Of a stretch of DNA of 64,000 bases, positions 12,016-24,260 are shown in pieces. A model generated the notes under the pieces. That model saw nothing but the letters and a program-made list of their open reading frames with translations. It searched no databases and was not told the DNA's origin. The stretch lies in NCBI GenBank assembly GCA_030141605.1, contig JAQGDQ010000029.1, positions 301,501-365,500 on the forward strand, written 5' to 3'. The stretch is from Tubiluchus corallicola. Its lineage: Eukaryota; Priapulida; Priapulimorpha; Priapulimorphida; Tubiluchidae. How positions within the stretch are numbered: position 1 is the first letter of the stretch; every line of letters begins with the position of its first letter. Position numbers and translations under genes: made by a program.

Positions 12016-13284
12016 TCAGTGAACCGAGTGTAAGGATCCCAAACTTATCAAGCATAATCTTCTGATACACATAAATGAACCGTCTATAGCACTTAGCCCT
12101 CATTGGAAAAGGCAAAGACACAGAAATACAGTTAATAAAATAAAACCATATCCTTGGCAAGTAAGATAGCAATATTATTAATAAGCCAATACATAACTGA
12201 ACTACCAGGAATAAGTTCACTTACAATTATCAAGACTTTGAAACAAACGGCGACAATTAAGTTGAATCAGAGGAAACTTAGCGTAATATTAACTACGATT
12301 CATACGACTAAAGCCAAAAACGGAATAAGCTATCAAAATTTTTAACAATTTTACTAAACGCCCTTGCACTACCAGTCAAAGAATCCCATCGTGAAACGGC
12401 GTGAATGTTGCTGCCTTCTTTTTTATCGCATTAAATGTTTTCGCAGTGTCCAAGAACAGCGACGCGCAACACCGTCAACAATATGTGCTGTCCCAGTAAT
12501 AGTTAATTAATAGCTAAGCAGTAAGCACAAACAAATGAATAATAATAAACCGAGGTGATGCATGGAGAAAATGAAAATATTTATGCAGTTTTCTAGCAAC
12601 TGACGAAGATATTATATAAAAAAGAAAATTAGCATATTTCCAAACTGGCAATTTTTTTGAAAGCTAGAGCCTTTGATGCACTGGAAACTGCGTTTCTCTA
12701 CAACTTGTAATTAAGCTCATCAAAGCTCACCAAAAAAAGAGAAATAATTATTAATGAGTTTCAAATTTTGATGAGTGTCAAAAAAGAAATTACAGAAACA
12801 GCCTAAAATTTAATTAGCAACAACGTCTAATTAAGATCTTTATAATAAAGTCAAGGGAGGGGATGGACAGTAAAGACGAAAGGAGCAGATGACTACCGGA
12901 TCTCATTAAAATTACGTCTCAAAGAAGCAATGAAGGAAGAAATAGCTGCAAGAATGACAGCAATTGAGTTACATTTAAGAAGATCTGATCAACACACCAT
13001 TTAGTTCCGCTTACACCGGCTTATAACTGCTTTTTCTGCACACGTAGCCTACCTTATTCCTCAAACAATGTCCGGCGTACAGCACTTTTTGCCTGCCGCG
13101 AATGTGTAGATCATTAAATTTTCAATTGTTATTCTGAGTCTTACGCCAACATGATAATAATGTCTTATTTGCCCCATTGGGTGTCTTGTATCGTCATACA
13201 TGTAAAAAAATATTAGAGTAAACAGTATCCATGTTCAGTGGGAAGATAAATTTGTGAAGGGAACTAATACTGAATTCTTTGTGC

Positions 13285-13420
13285 CAAGGTTTTCATTCAT
13301 TCATTTGTGGAGTCACTCATCATCTGAAATGACTCTTGCAACCGTTTCACTCCATGCTGTCCTGTCACATGCATCCTTCCTCCTTGCATTTTTATTACAA
13401 TGATCAGAGTCTCTAGAAGT
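13285..13420 (-). mobile_element. LINE C-terminal tail fragment (RTE-like)
   Basis: The minus strand encodes RRKDACDRTAWSETVARV followed by ISDDE and a stop, resembling the R-D-R-x-W-R/S-x-x-V end of many LINE polyproteins. It is followed by a short (AATG)n tail at 13305-13294, as RTE-type elements often have. Only the extreme 3' end is present. Confidence 0.4.
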
Positions 13421-14846
13421 ATACGTGGACACAGTTCAAGAGTGCATGTTATCTCGACTAATCTGCTTTAAAGCTTTTTGTCGTTCGCTTGTCATGGTTT
13501 AGAATGCATTTCTACTGAGCTTTTGTTAATTACGATTATTATTTTTTGAACGCGCAATGCCCAGAAATGTAAAAAGTACTAAGCCGTAGTTTCACAGGCT
13601 AATCGTGTTTTATTTATAATTTAAGTAGACCCACATTTAATTGGTTCTATGATCAATAACTTTTGATTCCCGTATTTTATTTGTGTTACCTCTGGATTTT
13701 TTTTTACTCTTACGCAAGACCACGTCATGTATCCTCAGCACACTCTACAAATTTTAATCGCTCTACCATCATATGTCTGCAAGCGCAGGTGTTATATGCT
13801 CATAAGAATTAAAGTTGTAGTGGTCATCTTTGTACAAAGAATGCAAGTGTTTCTTACTGTTCAGCAATAGCCATTAATACTATTTAAGAAATCAAAAACA
13901 CAAAAAATTTATTCAATTGAAACAGTTTATTTCACATACATTACATAACATAAGACCAGCAATATAGTCTAAAAAGCATCCACACTCGTAACACGTGCAT
14001 TAAACGTGTTACTTGCAAAAGCAATGGCATTTAAATCGTCTAATGAAAAACTCTAATTTATCTTATTTAGTAATTATAGACTTGGCAAGCTAACGCAAAA
14101 TATAACACGAGCAAAGTAAGTTGATTAACAAGAATCACCGTAAATACATTATACACTCAGTCAAAATGTTCAAAGTAATAACGGGATAGACCAGCACAAA
14201 TACCGCCTAAATAAATAATAGCGCCGTCCAGTGCTAAGATTGTACGCTGCTGTGATGCTACGACGCTTAAATCCAAACTGACTATCTCTTAGTAAAACAT
14301 GATAACGATTCTTTTACTGTGTTTGACGTAGAAAACATAGTTTCAATTAAATCTAGAAAGAATTGTATAAACATAGAAAGACAATAGAAGTTTCTAAAAC
14401 ACAATCTTACACAGACAAATTCAGTTGAGTGCTGCGATCTATCTTCAGGTAACAGAAAAAAAGAAAAAAGATTGACTTAATCTTAAATGAAATACTGATT
14501 TGCTATGAGCTGTAATTATCAAATTTTATTATGCTGAAGACGAGCTTTAAAATTTCAAACGGAACGGAATGATCTGAACAGGTCGAATTAACACAGTCGA
14601 TAACAATCAAATTTTTGTTGCTTCACCAGTAATAAACAAACATACAAAAGTATTCAATGGCTACATTTCATTAAAGTTAGTAGTATTTCATTGAACTACA
14701 ATTTTCTATCATTTTCATCTTTTGAACTTCGCAATGAAAGAGGTGCCTGAGCATTTTTCATACATATTTATACCCGCTTGTTGATTATTCACAGATACAC
14801 ACTAATAATGTTAGCACTTAAGAATTTAAGCAAGCATGGATAAACC

Positions 14847-17800
14847 TTAATTGTAACCCGATAAGACGTAATAATCAAAATCATTGTCGATTGTTAACTC
14901 AACCACACCTTCTTCATACAATTTACAGGCGTTGTCCCCTGGATGATAACTGAAAAGTTTGCATTCTGGCTGCGACGTGCAGCGAAGAGCACAAAGATTT
15001 TTTCCGGTATTGGAAAACTCCTCTAGCATGTTTGCAGACACTGCTAAAATTGCTGTTTTATCCAAAGGAACAAATAGCTTTGTTTTATCATTCAAACCAT
15101 CGGGATCGGGTTCGCCTACAATAAAAACAAACATCGCCGTCTGATTTAACGACATTATCATATAAATAATCAAGCATAGAAAGTCCGAAAAAATGTTCAC
15201 ACATCAGGGACTCGATCGTAAGAACGTCTGCTTTCCGGGCATCTATGCTAATTATTACAGTTAGTTAACTTAGAAATCCTTTACTTTCCACGCGGGTGCT
15301 TTACAGTCATGATGGCAAAATCATTTTAGTAATGTCCTACGAAATCTAACACTACCAGATTCAGTTTATGTACCTATTTTGGCCTATTGTAATAGCATGC
15401 CTAGTTTGCAAACATAAAAACTTTTTGTATTGGCGGAAAGGCGATCTAGGTGATTGCTATGGCGAATTCTTACGTCATAATAAGATTCCTTATGGAACAA
15501 AGAATATTTTCCACAAAACTATAGAGACAAGAAAAAATACGTTTCACGAAAAAAATAAATGTACCGGTAATTCCTTCATATGGACAACCTTCCAGCTGAA
15601 CCTTAAAGCATAGGTTCCCATCAGGTCCGCCTCCTGTTTTTGGAAGGATTTTTACCTTTGAAGCTCCAATCTTTCTAGGCAAAACATTTCGAACCACGTC
15701 AATTCGGTCTGGATTTCCAACGAATGTCTGCGAGTAATAATTAACTATGAACAAGGATGATTGTAACAAAGATGATGACTATAAATAAGACTACGATAAT
15801 AACAGTATAATGCAAGCGATGATCACGATGATGATGTTGGTAGTGGTGATGGCGGCGGCGCGATGGTGGTGACAGTCGTGGTGGCAGCGGGAATAGTGAC
15901 GAGACTCTTTGGGGACTGTAGTGATATTAATCACAAAATTAATTAAACTTGATCGCCTAAATAAAAATGCTCTTCGAAACCACCATTTTTATTATCTTTG
16001 GAAGTAGGGTGCAGTACGGTTCTGATCCTCGTTATGATAACTAATATACATAGTTATGATCGTCACGAATGTTAGCTTTACTATACTGTACCAACAAAAT
16101 CATCTTTGTTTGTGTTTTGCTATTTGACGAGTCTGTAACTGCTCTGCTACTGTAATCTAGAACATCCAATTTGGCAGCTGTACGAGTACGTGCCATTATA
16201 CATACCAATTTAATTTCAATTCCATTTCAATTCTTATTTATTTGTCTCACACAGCAAACGTAACAAAGTGCTAAGTAATGATTAATAGTTAAAACGTTAA
16301 TAATGCATACCATACCAGCCTTCACTTTTTACCCTAATAAATCCAAATACCTTCTTTACTCCATTCTCCATTACGTACTCCCACACTGATCCTAATCGAG
16401 AGTAAGCGACTTCGAATTCCGCAGTATATTCGTTTTGATCTGGAACTCCTTGCGTTACGATAGCAGTGATATGTGAATATCCATTAAGATGCAACACCAA
16501 GCTTGGATTGGCTGCATAAATCAAAGATTACATCTGCTGTGTCCGTACGCTAGCATTAACATAATGTGGTAATAGACTAAGGTCAAACATAATAACACAA
16601 GGTCAAACGACGATAAATCATGAACATTTAGGTTCGACTAAAGTTCAATTAAGGTTCAATTTAGGGTGAATTTAAATTTTTATAATTCGAAAGTAAAGTT
16701 TCAAGAGCTCTTCAATTTGCCAAATTCTGAATTCTGAAAATTGGTTTGACCATAACTGGGCTAACTTTAGTTATACCTTCCTCAGGATCAGAACACCAGG
16801 CATTGCAAGCATCTCCAGCGCCACCTAGCTCAGCTTCTTCTGGTTCACAGGTGACTCCATTCTCGTTGAAAAAAGATGATGCTGTATAGGTAGTCAATTG
16901 TAAAGCTTCCATGCAGGGTACTGCTGCTTCTGCAAAAGAAGAGAAGTAACTTAAATCGAAAATAAGTAGGTCTTTATAGTTAACAACAGCGACAAATTTA
17001 TTGACTGACTAACTATGTAAAATAAAGCTTAAATATGACAGCACCATGTAATACTTGCCATGTAACACGCGACAGTTGTAATAAGCGTGTCCCCATCATT
17101 CATTAGTACATGCACTGTGTTGAAAGTACTGTACACGTGGTCATTAGAAAAATGCTGCACACAAAATACGATGGCAGGACCTAGTTTACTGTAAACAAGC
17201 GTATTGTTTATATGGTATATTGTCCGTGTATTGTAGATATGGTCGGTAACAAGTGTGGTCTGTGGTTTGATGGCAAGACTACTGCTGACGACGTTGGTAA
17301 CAGATGCACTGTTGCTGGTAAAACGTGTACTGCTGATTTGCCAGTAGGTAAATTTACTACAGAAACATCATTCCTTCTGGAGACAAAAGCTGGTGACAGT
17401 AGAAGTGTACGTATTGTCCGGATGACGGGTGTGCTTCTGGTAACAGATGTATTCTTGAATCTACTCTAGTAGTGAATGCATTACTAACATGATATAGTAA
17501 CAAGCGTACTGCTGGCAGTAGAAATACTCTAGAAACTGCATACTGACAGATGTTGTGAAGACGAAGGCCATTAACAGTTGAAAAGCACACATAGTCTAAG
17601 CAACAGGTCTACGTGAGACTGTTAACCCTGCAAGTGAGCATGTCAACCGTGCACCCTGGAAAAGATGTATTCACTATGCGCAGTTGGTGTAGGAAGACAG
17701 CCGAGGACAGATAAGTCAGAAAAGCTACTTGTTGCAGAATCTGCATCACAGCATCATCTGTGGAAATACCTGTAGGAATGGCTCATGTTGCCATTGGTAG

Positions 17801-20800
17801 TATGCTCGATTCGTCTCTACGTTAATTTTTGCGTCCCACAAAAAACTTTATGTCACATATGTCACACACTCTTCTACTGTTATCTCCGATTAGCAAGGAC
17901 TTCACGATATTTACGATATTTTTCCGACCAACTAGAGGCTTATGCATGCATGTGACAAACCATCTATTATTTACGATATTTTTGTTTACTTGTTTGTCAC
18001 CTTTTCATTTCACAGTCAAGTTCTTTATAGTGATAGCGGTAGCACTTGCTAGTGTAATTTGCTTACATTAAATTAGTCACTAAAGTAGTACTGTATTGTT
18101 AGAGTAATTAGTGTAGTAGTGTAGGAGTCCTACTAACACCCACTCATCTTATGGTTGTGTTCTGCAATACCTGCGATACTTGCGGCTTATTTCAAATGTG
18201 TGAAACCCGTACAGGTGTGAAATGTACATGATACATACGTCACAGCTATAGTCTGAGACGTGCAACCTGGCAGTCAGTCGGCCGTTATTGAAAGGCCTAG
18301 GTCACGTAAAATGACCATCGTCTGATTTTCACATGTCTGTGAAAAGACAGTCAAAAATGTCGATTAGCATCGTCGATGTTATAGTGCAGTAGACGTCACT
18401 ATTTCTTTTGTCAACAGCCATTGCTTACAGTGCTGACGGGTCTTTGTCGAGTACGTTGTCTTGGTTTGATGAGGTGGTCACCGTTACCGTCATTGTCTGA
18501 GGATTCGTTCAAACCTGAAGTCACGCTAAAGTTTATGGTGGACAAGTGCATTGTTGGTGGAGCAAACCATAGTTGGTAAATCCATGAATGTTACTCCACA
18601 GGTTAGCAGCTGCCGTTTCACACAATGTTCATGGAGTGTCTGGTAAGACAAGGCTTTTGTACTTTTGCTCAGCGTTTGCTAGCTAGCATAATTCCGTTTC
18701 TATATGGTCATCGTTGGATTGCCGTCATCGAGAGTGCGTCATCATTTGCACGTGCTACCCCCACTAACACCTCCCTTCTCTATTATTAGACTAGAGAATA
18801 TATTTGCTGTACTGTGATTAATTGTTATTGTTGACTATTTCCGTTCTCCTGGTTATCAATTAAATTTTGTTATATACAGCTTAGTGTTGGTTTGGTATTC
18901 TATCTACCATCGAATATTACTAGCTCATTAAGACTCCTAGGCTCGGGTTCCGCATGCCCCCGTATGAAACAACAAAGCCTTAGCCCGACTCCAGGATTCT
19001 AATAGTAAATTATCTAACTCTATAGAACCCCAGAACCACGTGTTACACCTCGTTTATAGGGCGGTCGTGCCTGCTTTTCATGACATTGAGACTCAGAGTA
19101 CGTAACCTAAAGACATGGCGTCACAATGCATTATGTCAAATAGTGTGAGAAGAGAATGAGCGGTCCCATGTCCAGATATGACAGCAATGTTCCATAAATT
19201 TTTAACGGCAGGATAAAAATTTCTAACGCAAACAATACAAGAGACCGTGGTAAGCAGGATAGGGCCCGTTTTTCTGGAATCAGACAATTTGTCAGGTCTG
19301 CTGGTAGTAAGATCTTATGCATGGCATGTTACAAGGCAATAGTTGATGGTAACTGTTATTTCCCGGGCTAACGTGGGATAGTAAAGCCCGGTGTGTTGAT
19401 TGGAGAGCGTCCGTTATTTTGCATTGCCTGTAGGCGGGTTTGCTTAGTATGCTTGGGTACTCCAGTATGAGAAGTTAGGTAGCTTTTGCATAGTGTAGAT
19501 AGCTTTTGCATAGTGCAAAATTGTTTTTAGTTGTGTAGACGCCAGTAGTTGTGTTGTCAGTATGCCGCTGCAATAAATCAGTACGTCTCTCTTGATTTCT
19601 GAAAATTGAAGTTTGTTATGAAGCTCCCCAAGCATTTCTAAGTGTATTTGTCTGCTTATCTATGTAGAGCTTTGCAGTAATTTATTTGTGAGGTTTGTAA
19701 TTTTTAATGGTGTCTATTTTGTCACAATCGTGCCAAATAATTGATTTTTTGTAACTGTTTAAAGTGCGTGTATATGCGTGTTTTGTGGAGGCGCGCACGA
19801 GTGTGCAGGTACATGTTGTTTTGTGATGTGTCAGAAAGTTCATTTATTAGTAAATTTTGGTTTTGTTCTGTAATGCTGTATGTAATGATCTAATTTTGCG
19901 TTATTTTCTGCTTCAGTATGCTTGGTGTTAATTTGTTAATGTTTGTTCCTTATTTATTTGCACGCTTAATGTTGCTTTATTTTTGTTTGATGTTATTTTT
20001 TCTTGTTCTTTTGCAGTTTCACTTTTTTGCAATGAGTGAAAAATAAAAGTCTGTCAAGCAAACTGCCAGTTTTTACAGTGACCAATGGACTGTTACAAAC
20101 TTGCAAAGCCGCCTAATGTTCTGTAAACTGTAATAAAGTTATACTTGAGTTACAGTTTATACTATAATATTAGACCATATAATATTATAATATTAACAAT
20201 AAACTCCTTGCTAGTTACTTGGCGGTACAGCTATTTATAGCGCAATATGTGTGCATCTGTGAGGGTTAAGTGTAAGGCTTAAGGTCAAACGAAACATATC
20301 AACTTTCTTGCAACTGCTTTCAAACAAATTAATGTAACGTAATATGTCCGAAACTTACGTATAGGGCAGCCATACGATACATAACATGATTGTGAATCTG
20401 CACATTCTTTGCAATCTGAAGTAAAACAACAAAGTAATTATTTAAAAAATCATAAACTAACGCTATATGTGTTTCAATGAGTGCTCAACAACAGGGACCC
20501 TTTCCCAGAAATGTTCCTTCTGTTATGGTAGCCTAAACTGTAAACTGGAGTTACAGTTTATACTAGTTTAGTGTATTTATGAAACTAAACCAGACTGTGT
20601 AACAGATTGACTAAATAAACTGATATTATTTTCAGGAATCAAAACAAACTTTTTAAGTATGCAAATAGGACATTCGAAATCACTTTGCCAAAACTGATGT
20701 AATCAAATTACTTGCTAGGTTTTGATGCTACGAACATTTTAATGAGTTAGATGATTACAGGCTTTTATGCATAAATGAAGTTAGATACCTCGCTGTACGA

Positions 20801-22840
20801 AAATTGCCAAAACGGCTGCTGTAGTGGAGTCCATATCCTCAAAATATTCTGCTCTCTCTGAGTCCGAGTAAAGAAATGTAGGTTTTCCCGGGTCATTGTT
20901 GCCATAGGTACAAGAGTCAGGGTCGCCCTCTGAGTCTACTATCGATATCCATCCGTCTGATTGTGAGCAGTTCTCAGACGACTTTTGAATGATGAATCGC
21001 AGGTTTTCTGTTCCCACTACACCACTATATTTATTTATTTATTTTAACAGCAATATTAATCGATTTCGCAACGGTTCAAACTCACAATTAATTAAAATTT
21101 GATACCAAAGTGGAAAGATAGGAAAAGTGAAAAAGTTGGAATACCATCTGGATTTGAACCAAAGAACTGCAGCTTAAGAAGCGCATTAGATCACAAATCA
21201 AAAGGTCCGTGGTTAACTCACTGACGACTTTGTGAAAACGGCCCCAGGCTGTATCCACATTTTTCACACTTCCAGTCGTTCTAGTTTGGTATCAGAATTT
21301 AATTATGTGGGTTTGTATCACCATTAATAATAATCTTTACATAAAGTATGAATCAGTTCGAAATGAATCAAAAAGTCCTTCTTAATCCTATACGATGAAC
21401 TGATCAATGCCGCAATTTCGTGAGTTACATAATATTCCTAGGTAGAAAGGAATGCAAGTAGCAATTTATCATTCAGGTTTTATGTCATTTTTGCAAGTGA
21501 ACGATTTTTCATGTCATGTACCTGGCATATATTGACTGAACTAAAACAATCTGTCTCCCGATTAATTACAAATTAAACTGGTGTCTAAAGATAAAAATAG
21601 AAGTGCCATACCCTTCTACTGACATTTGATGAACACTTGTAGAACTATCAAGATCCGTATAGGGCTTAACAGTTATCAGACGGTTGACATCAAACCAGTT
21701 GACATTATTGGAACCATATGCATCAAACACGAATTCAGTCAAGATATCTCCATCGTTGTCAGCTAACACCATCCTCACCTATCAAAACAAATATCATCAT
21801 AAGCCACATGATTATAGCGACGTACGTCACGGCGATGATGGTAGTGGCTGACATGATCACTTTCACAAATTTTGATCAAAATGTGTATTCGTGGTTAAAT
21901 GCTGTTGTTTTTGTTATTTATGTCGTCGTCGTCATTACCACTATCGTTTAAGTTATCGTTATCATTATCATTATTGCTAACGTTATTCTTAATATTATCA
22001 TGGTCATTGTCATTGTCATTATCAATATGAACATCATTGTCGTTGTCGTTATCGTTATCATTATCATTGTCATTGTTATTATCATTGTCATTGTCATTAT
22101 CATTGTCATTGTCATTATCATTATCATTATCAACCATTGTACATTACCCGTTTAACATATCTCCAAGTGTTAACTATAGGTGACTTGAAATTGACTGTGT
22201 TAACTGACACGTCACGAGCTGCATCGTCATTTACGTTCAGCACAGAGTTTGGGTCGTTCCACAGTGACCATACTGACTCAACGACGTCATTTCCGGCCTT
22301 GAATATTAATTCCCATTGGCTTGATATTACTCCTAAGTGATAATCACGTTGAGTGAGTATTATTGTTATTACAAAAGTTGCCTGGAGTTTAAAACCATCA
22401 CAAAAAGTGATAGCATGTTCATTTTACACGAAAATTGCACTTACATAAAAATGTAATGCACCCACTTCATTTACAGAAAAACAGTGTTTATAAGTAATAG
22501 CGAACCTACTATTTTCGCATGTGGTTCCGTCAAATCCGGTTCCTTCGCAGTTACATGTGAACCCGCCTTCTCCGTTCGTGCAAATCCCTCCATTTCCACA
22601 TGGACCGTCTGAGCAATCGGTTATTCCTGACGCTAAAAAGCATAAAATAAAATATTATGAGGCAATTTAATTCAAGAGTAAACCGTCATGTTGTAAATAT
22701 TCCGTTAGATCAATGAGTAGACCAGTCTGAAAAAATCAGACGCTTAGTAGATAATACTTACCAGAATGAACAAAAACTAAAAATAATGCCAAATAAAACA
22801 TAAAGTTTGTTTTTGTTTTTGTGCATATGTCACTCTGCAT
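14847..22840 (-). CDS. Secreted EGF / W-rich module / discoidin / PAN mosaic protein
   Basis: Ten exons: 22840-22762, 22632-22510, 22332-22148, 21778-21612, 21024-20789, 20415-20359, 16929-16777, 16511-16351, 15727-15565, 15115-14847; 530 aa, all junctions in frame. Order: signal peptide (1-26, FYLALFLVFVHS); EGF-like domain with six Cys (about 30-66); a module rich in Trp (67-263; VWSLWNDPNSV, VRMVLADNDGDILTEFVFDA, NWFDVNRL, CSQSDGWISIVD, CTYGNNDPGKPTFLYS) that I remember as recurrent in invertebrate secreted proteins but cannot name; a 19-residue Cys-rich linker; an F5/8-type C discoidin domain (283-442; C at start, ...VVRNVLPRKIGASKVKILP... LEGC at end); and a PAN/Apple-like domain (CALRCTSQPECKLFSYHPGD). 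Probable role: extracellular adhesion or carbohydrate/lipid recognition. An AG acceptor-like site stands 6 nt before the ATG. Intron 6 is 3.4 kb; the rest are short. Confidence 0.85.
16930..20358. other. Large intron of the mosaic gene
   Basis: About 3.4 kb between exons 6 and 7. It contains weakly repetitive GTACTGCTG/GGTAACA-rich sequence at 17200-17620 and less AT-rich sequence at 18100-19450, whose structure I could not resolve. No exon in frame with the mosaic gene and no transposon protein was recognised. Confidence 0.4.
20124..20159. repeat. Short hairpin, copy 1 (perfect 10-bp arms)
   Basis: TAAACTGTAA at 20124-20133 and TTACAGTTTA at 20150-20159 are exact reverse complements. The same two arms recur at 20534-20560, on the other side of exon 6 of the mosaic gene. 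Confidence 0.7.
20534..20560. repeat. Short hairpin, copy 2 (same arms as copy 1)
   Basis: TAAACTGTAA at 20534-20543 and TTACAGTTTA at 20551-20560, with a 7-nt loop. The arms are identical to those at 20124-20159. Confidence 0.7.
21137..21250 (-). repeat. Possible tRNA-derived SINE fragment
   Basis: On the minus strand, 21160-21150 reads GGTTCAAATCC, which matches a pol III B box. Upstream sequence (GTGATCTAATG) loosely resembles an A box. It does not fold into a full tRNA by eye, so a degenerate SINE head or chance is likely. It sits in intron 4 of the mosaic gene. Confidence 0.25.
21955..22136. repeat. Imperfect hexanucleotide/trinucleotide microsatellite in intron 3
   Basis: Alternating ATCATT, GTCATT and GTCGTT units for about 180 bp. 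The open frames across it (DNDNDN or MTMTMI type) are products of the repeat, not genes. It ends 12 nt from the donor of exon 3 of the mosaic gene. Confidence 0.85.
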
Positions 22841-23818
22841 GACAAACTAGAATTTCTTCAGCAAGAAAAACGAAACTCCTTTGTTCCGCGCTGGCTTGCC
22901 ACCGTTTTGCTTATATGCAAACTCTGGGCTGCATTGATGTACTTTATCTATAATTAATAGATTATAGAAGTACAATGCTATTGATGATGCAGGTAACTAT
23001 AACTGCAAACAACATCAATGATGTTTGGTGCATCTTTTGTTATGAATTAATTATTCCTAGTGTTTAATTATATGTCGCTGAATGAACAGCATTCATGGCA
23101 ACGAAAGACAGAAAGACAATGTGTATACTAACAAGAGAAAGACAGATAAGAAGATAATAGTATTCATTTAATGAATAATAATAAAATAGGTGAAATGTTA
23201 GGCAGGTGGTGTAACACTAATTACTGTAACAATGCATGATGGTGTTTATTTGTTAAAGAAGTATAATATCAGGCAGAGCAAACCATATGTGAACATATTA
23301 TGTTAACAACTCAATGTGGGTAGACCAGCTACTATTTGCAATAAGCAAAGATAGGAGAACTTTATAGGTTCTTCCTAAAAATCCTGAAAGGTACCGTGAC
23401 CACATCACTTAAAGCTATGCCTCAGCGATCTTAGTGATTAGCTGTATTGTTATTCGGAAAATGTGACCGATGTTTTTAATACTCTTGCTCTTGTCTATCT
23501 AGAGCTTCTAGCTGCAAACCATCGCTTTTTTCATTATGCCGTATAGGTTAGATCAATTTGTTTATTTTTTTTACATAATTATTATACTTTCTGCTTCTTT
23601 CTGTAATTTTTTATATTTGACCGAAAAATTTTGTGGTACCTACCGTAGCAAAATAAATGTAATACAAACAAAGCAAATCAACAAATATGTCCACTTAAAA
23701 GAAAACAGATGATTTTTCATATCCTGCTCCATTTTGAAGTTCGGTAAAAGTGTATATTTTAACTCATACAATAATGCAAAGTGTTTCTGGTAATTAATTG
23801 ATAGGTGAAAAAATTAAT

Positions 23819-24260
23819 GGCAACCCGCCCAACTAGTGTTGACTTCACAGCTAAACATAATTTTCAACAGCATAAGCATTCAATGACGGTGCACCTGTTT
23901 GCGAAACCGAAAAATTGAACTAGAGTGCTACTGCACAACATTCTACTGCATAAAAACTCTAGAAATTTAAAATTTAAAATTGAAGTTCAAGCTTACTGCT
24001 ATGCTGACACATGAGCTCTTGAACATGAGAACTACGCCTCAACTGAACACCTCTAAAGTGAGAACGTACAGCACATGTTATTGTGCAACGCATTTCTGAG
24101 ATGTAGGTACTGGTGCCCATATAACTAACGAATAGTGAAATGCAAGTTACAGCGAAGAACTAGCCGCGCGAACGCTAAATTACTAATCTGTGGTAATAAC
24201 TCTTTCACGTTAGCATTCTTGAAAAAAAGTATGTTCAAATTCAATATTTTGAGTCTGGTT
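23819..24260 (+). repeat. Dispersed repeat family F2, copy 1
   Basis: Similar over its whole length to 49030-49535, and over its last part to 44460-44650; for example AGCGAAGAACTAGCCGCGCG occurs here and at 44485. Common landmarks in order: a GTGCTACTG-ACAACATT stretch, a CTAACTAACGAA-like stretch, then GGTAATAA-TCTTTC. No coding potential was recognised. Confidence 0.6.

Larger units (their letters stand above)
11180..14846. other. Intergenic stretch with LINE remnants
   Basis: Holds a CR1-like LINE copy (11425-12015) and a second LINE tail (about 13285-13420), with otherwise unremarkable AT-rich DNA. An AATAAA on the minus strand at 14530-14525 could be the polyadenylation signal of the mosaic gene that ends at 14847. 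Confidence 0.4.

Noticed and set aside
18100-19100. LTR-like less AT-rich stretch in the mosaic gene's large intron
   Set aside because: I saw no paired copy, no primer-binding site and no TG...CA ends that could be defended.
21895-22137. Open frames reading DNDNDN / MTMTMI
   Set aside because: They are the translation of the ATCATT/GTCATT microsatellite.
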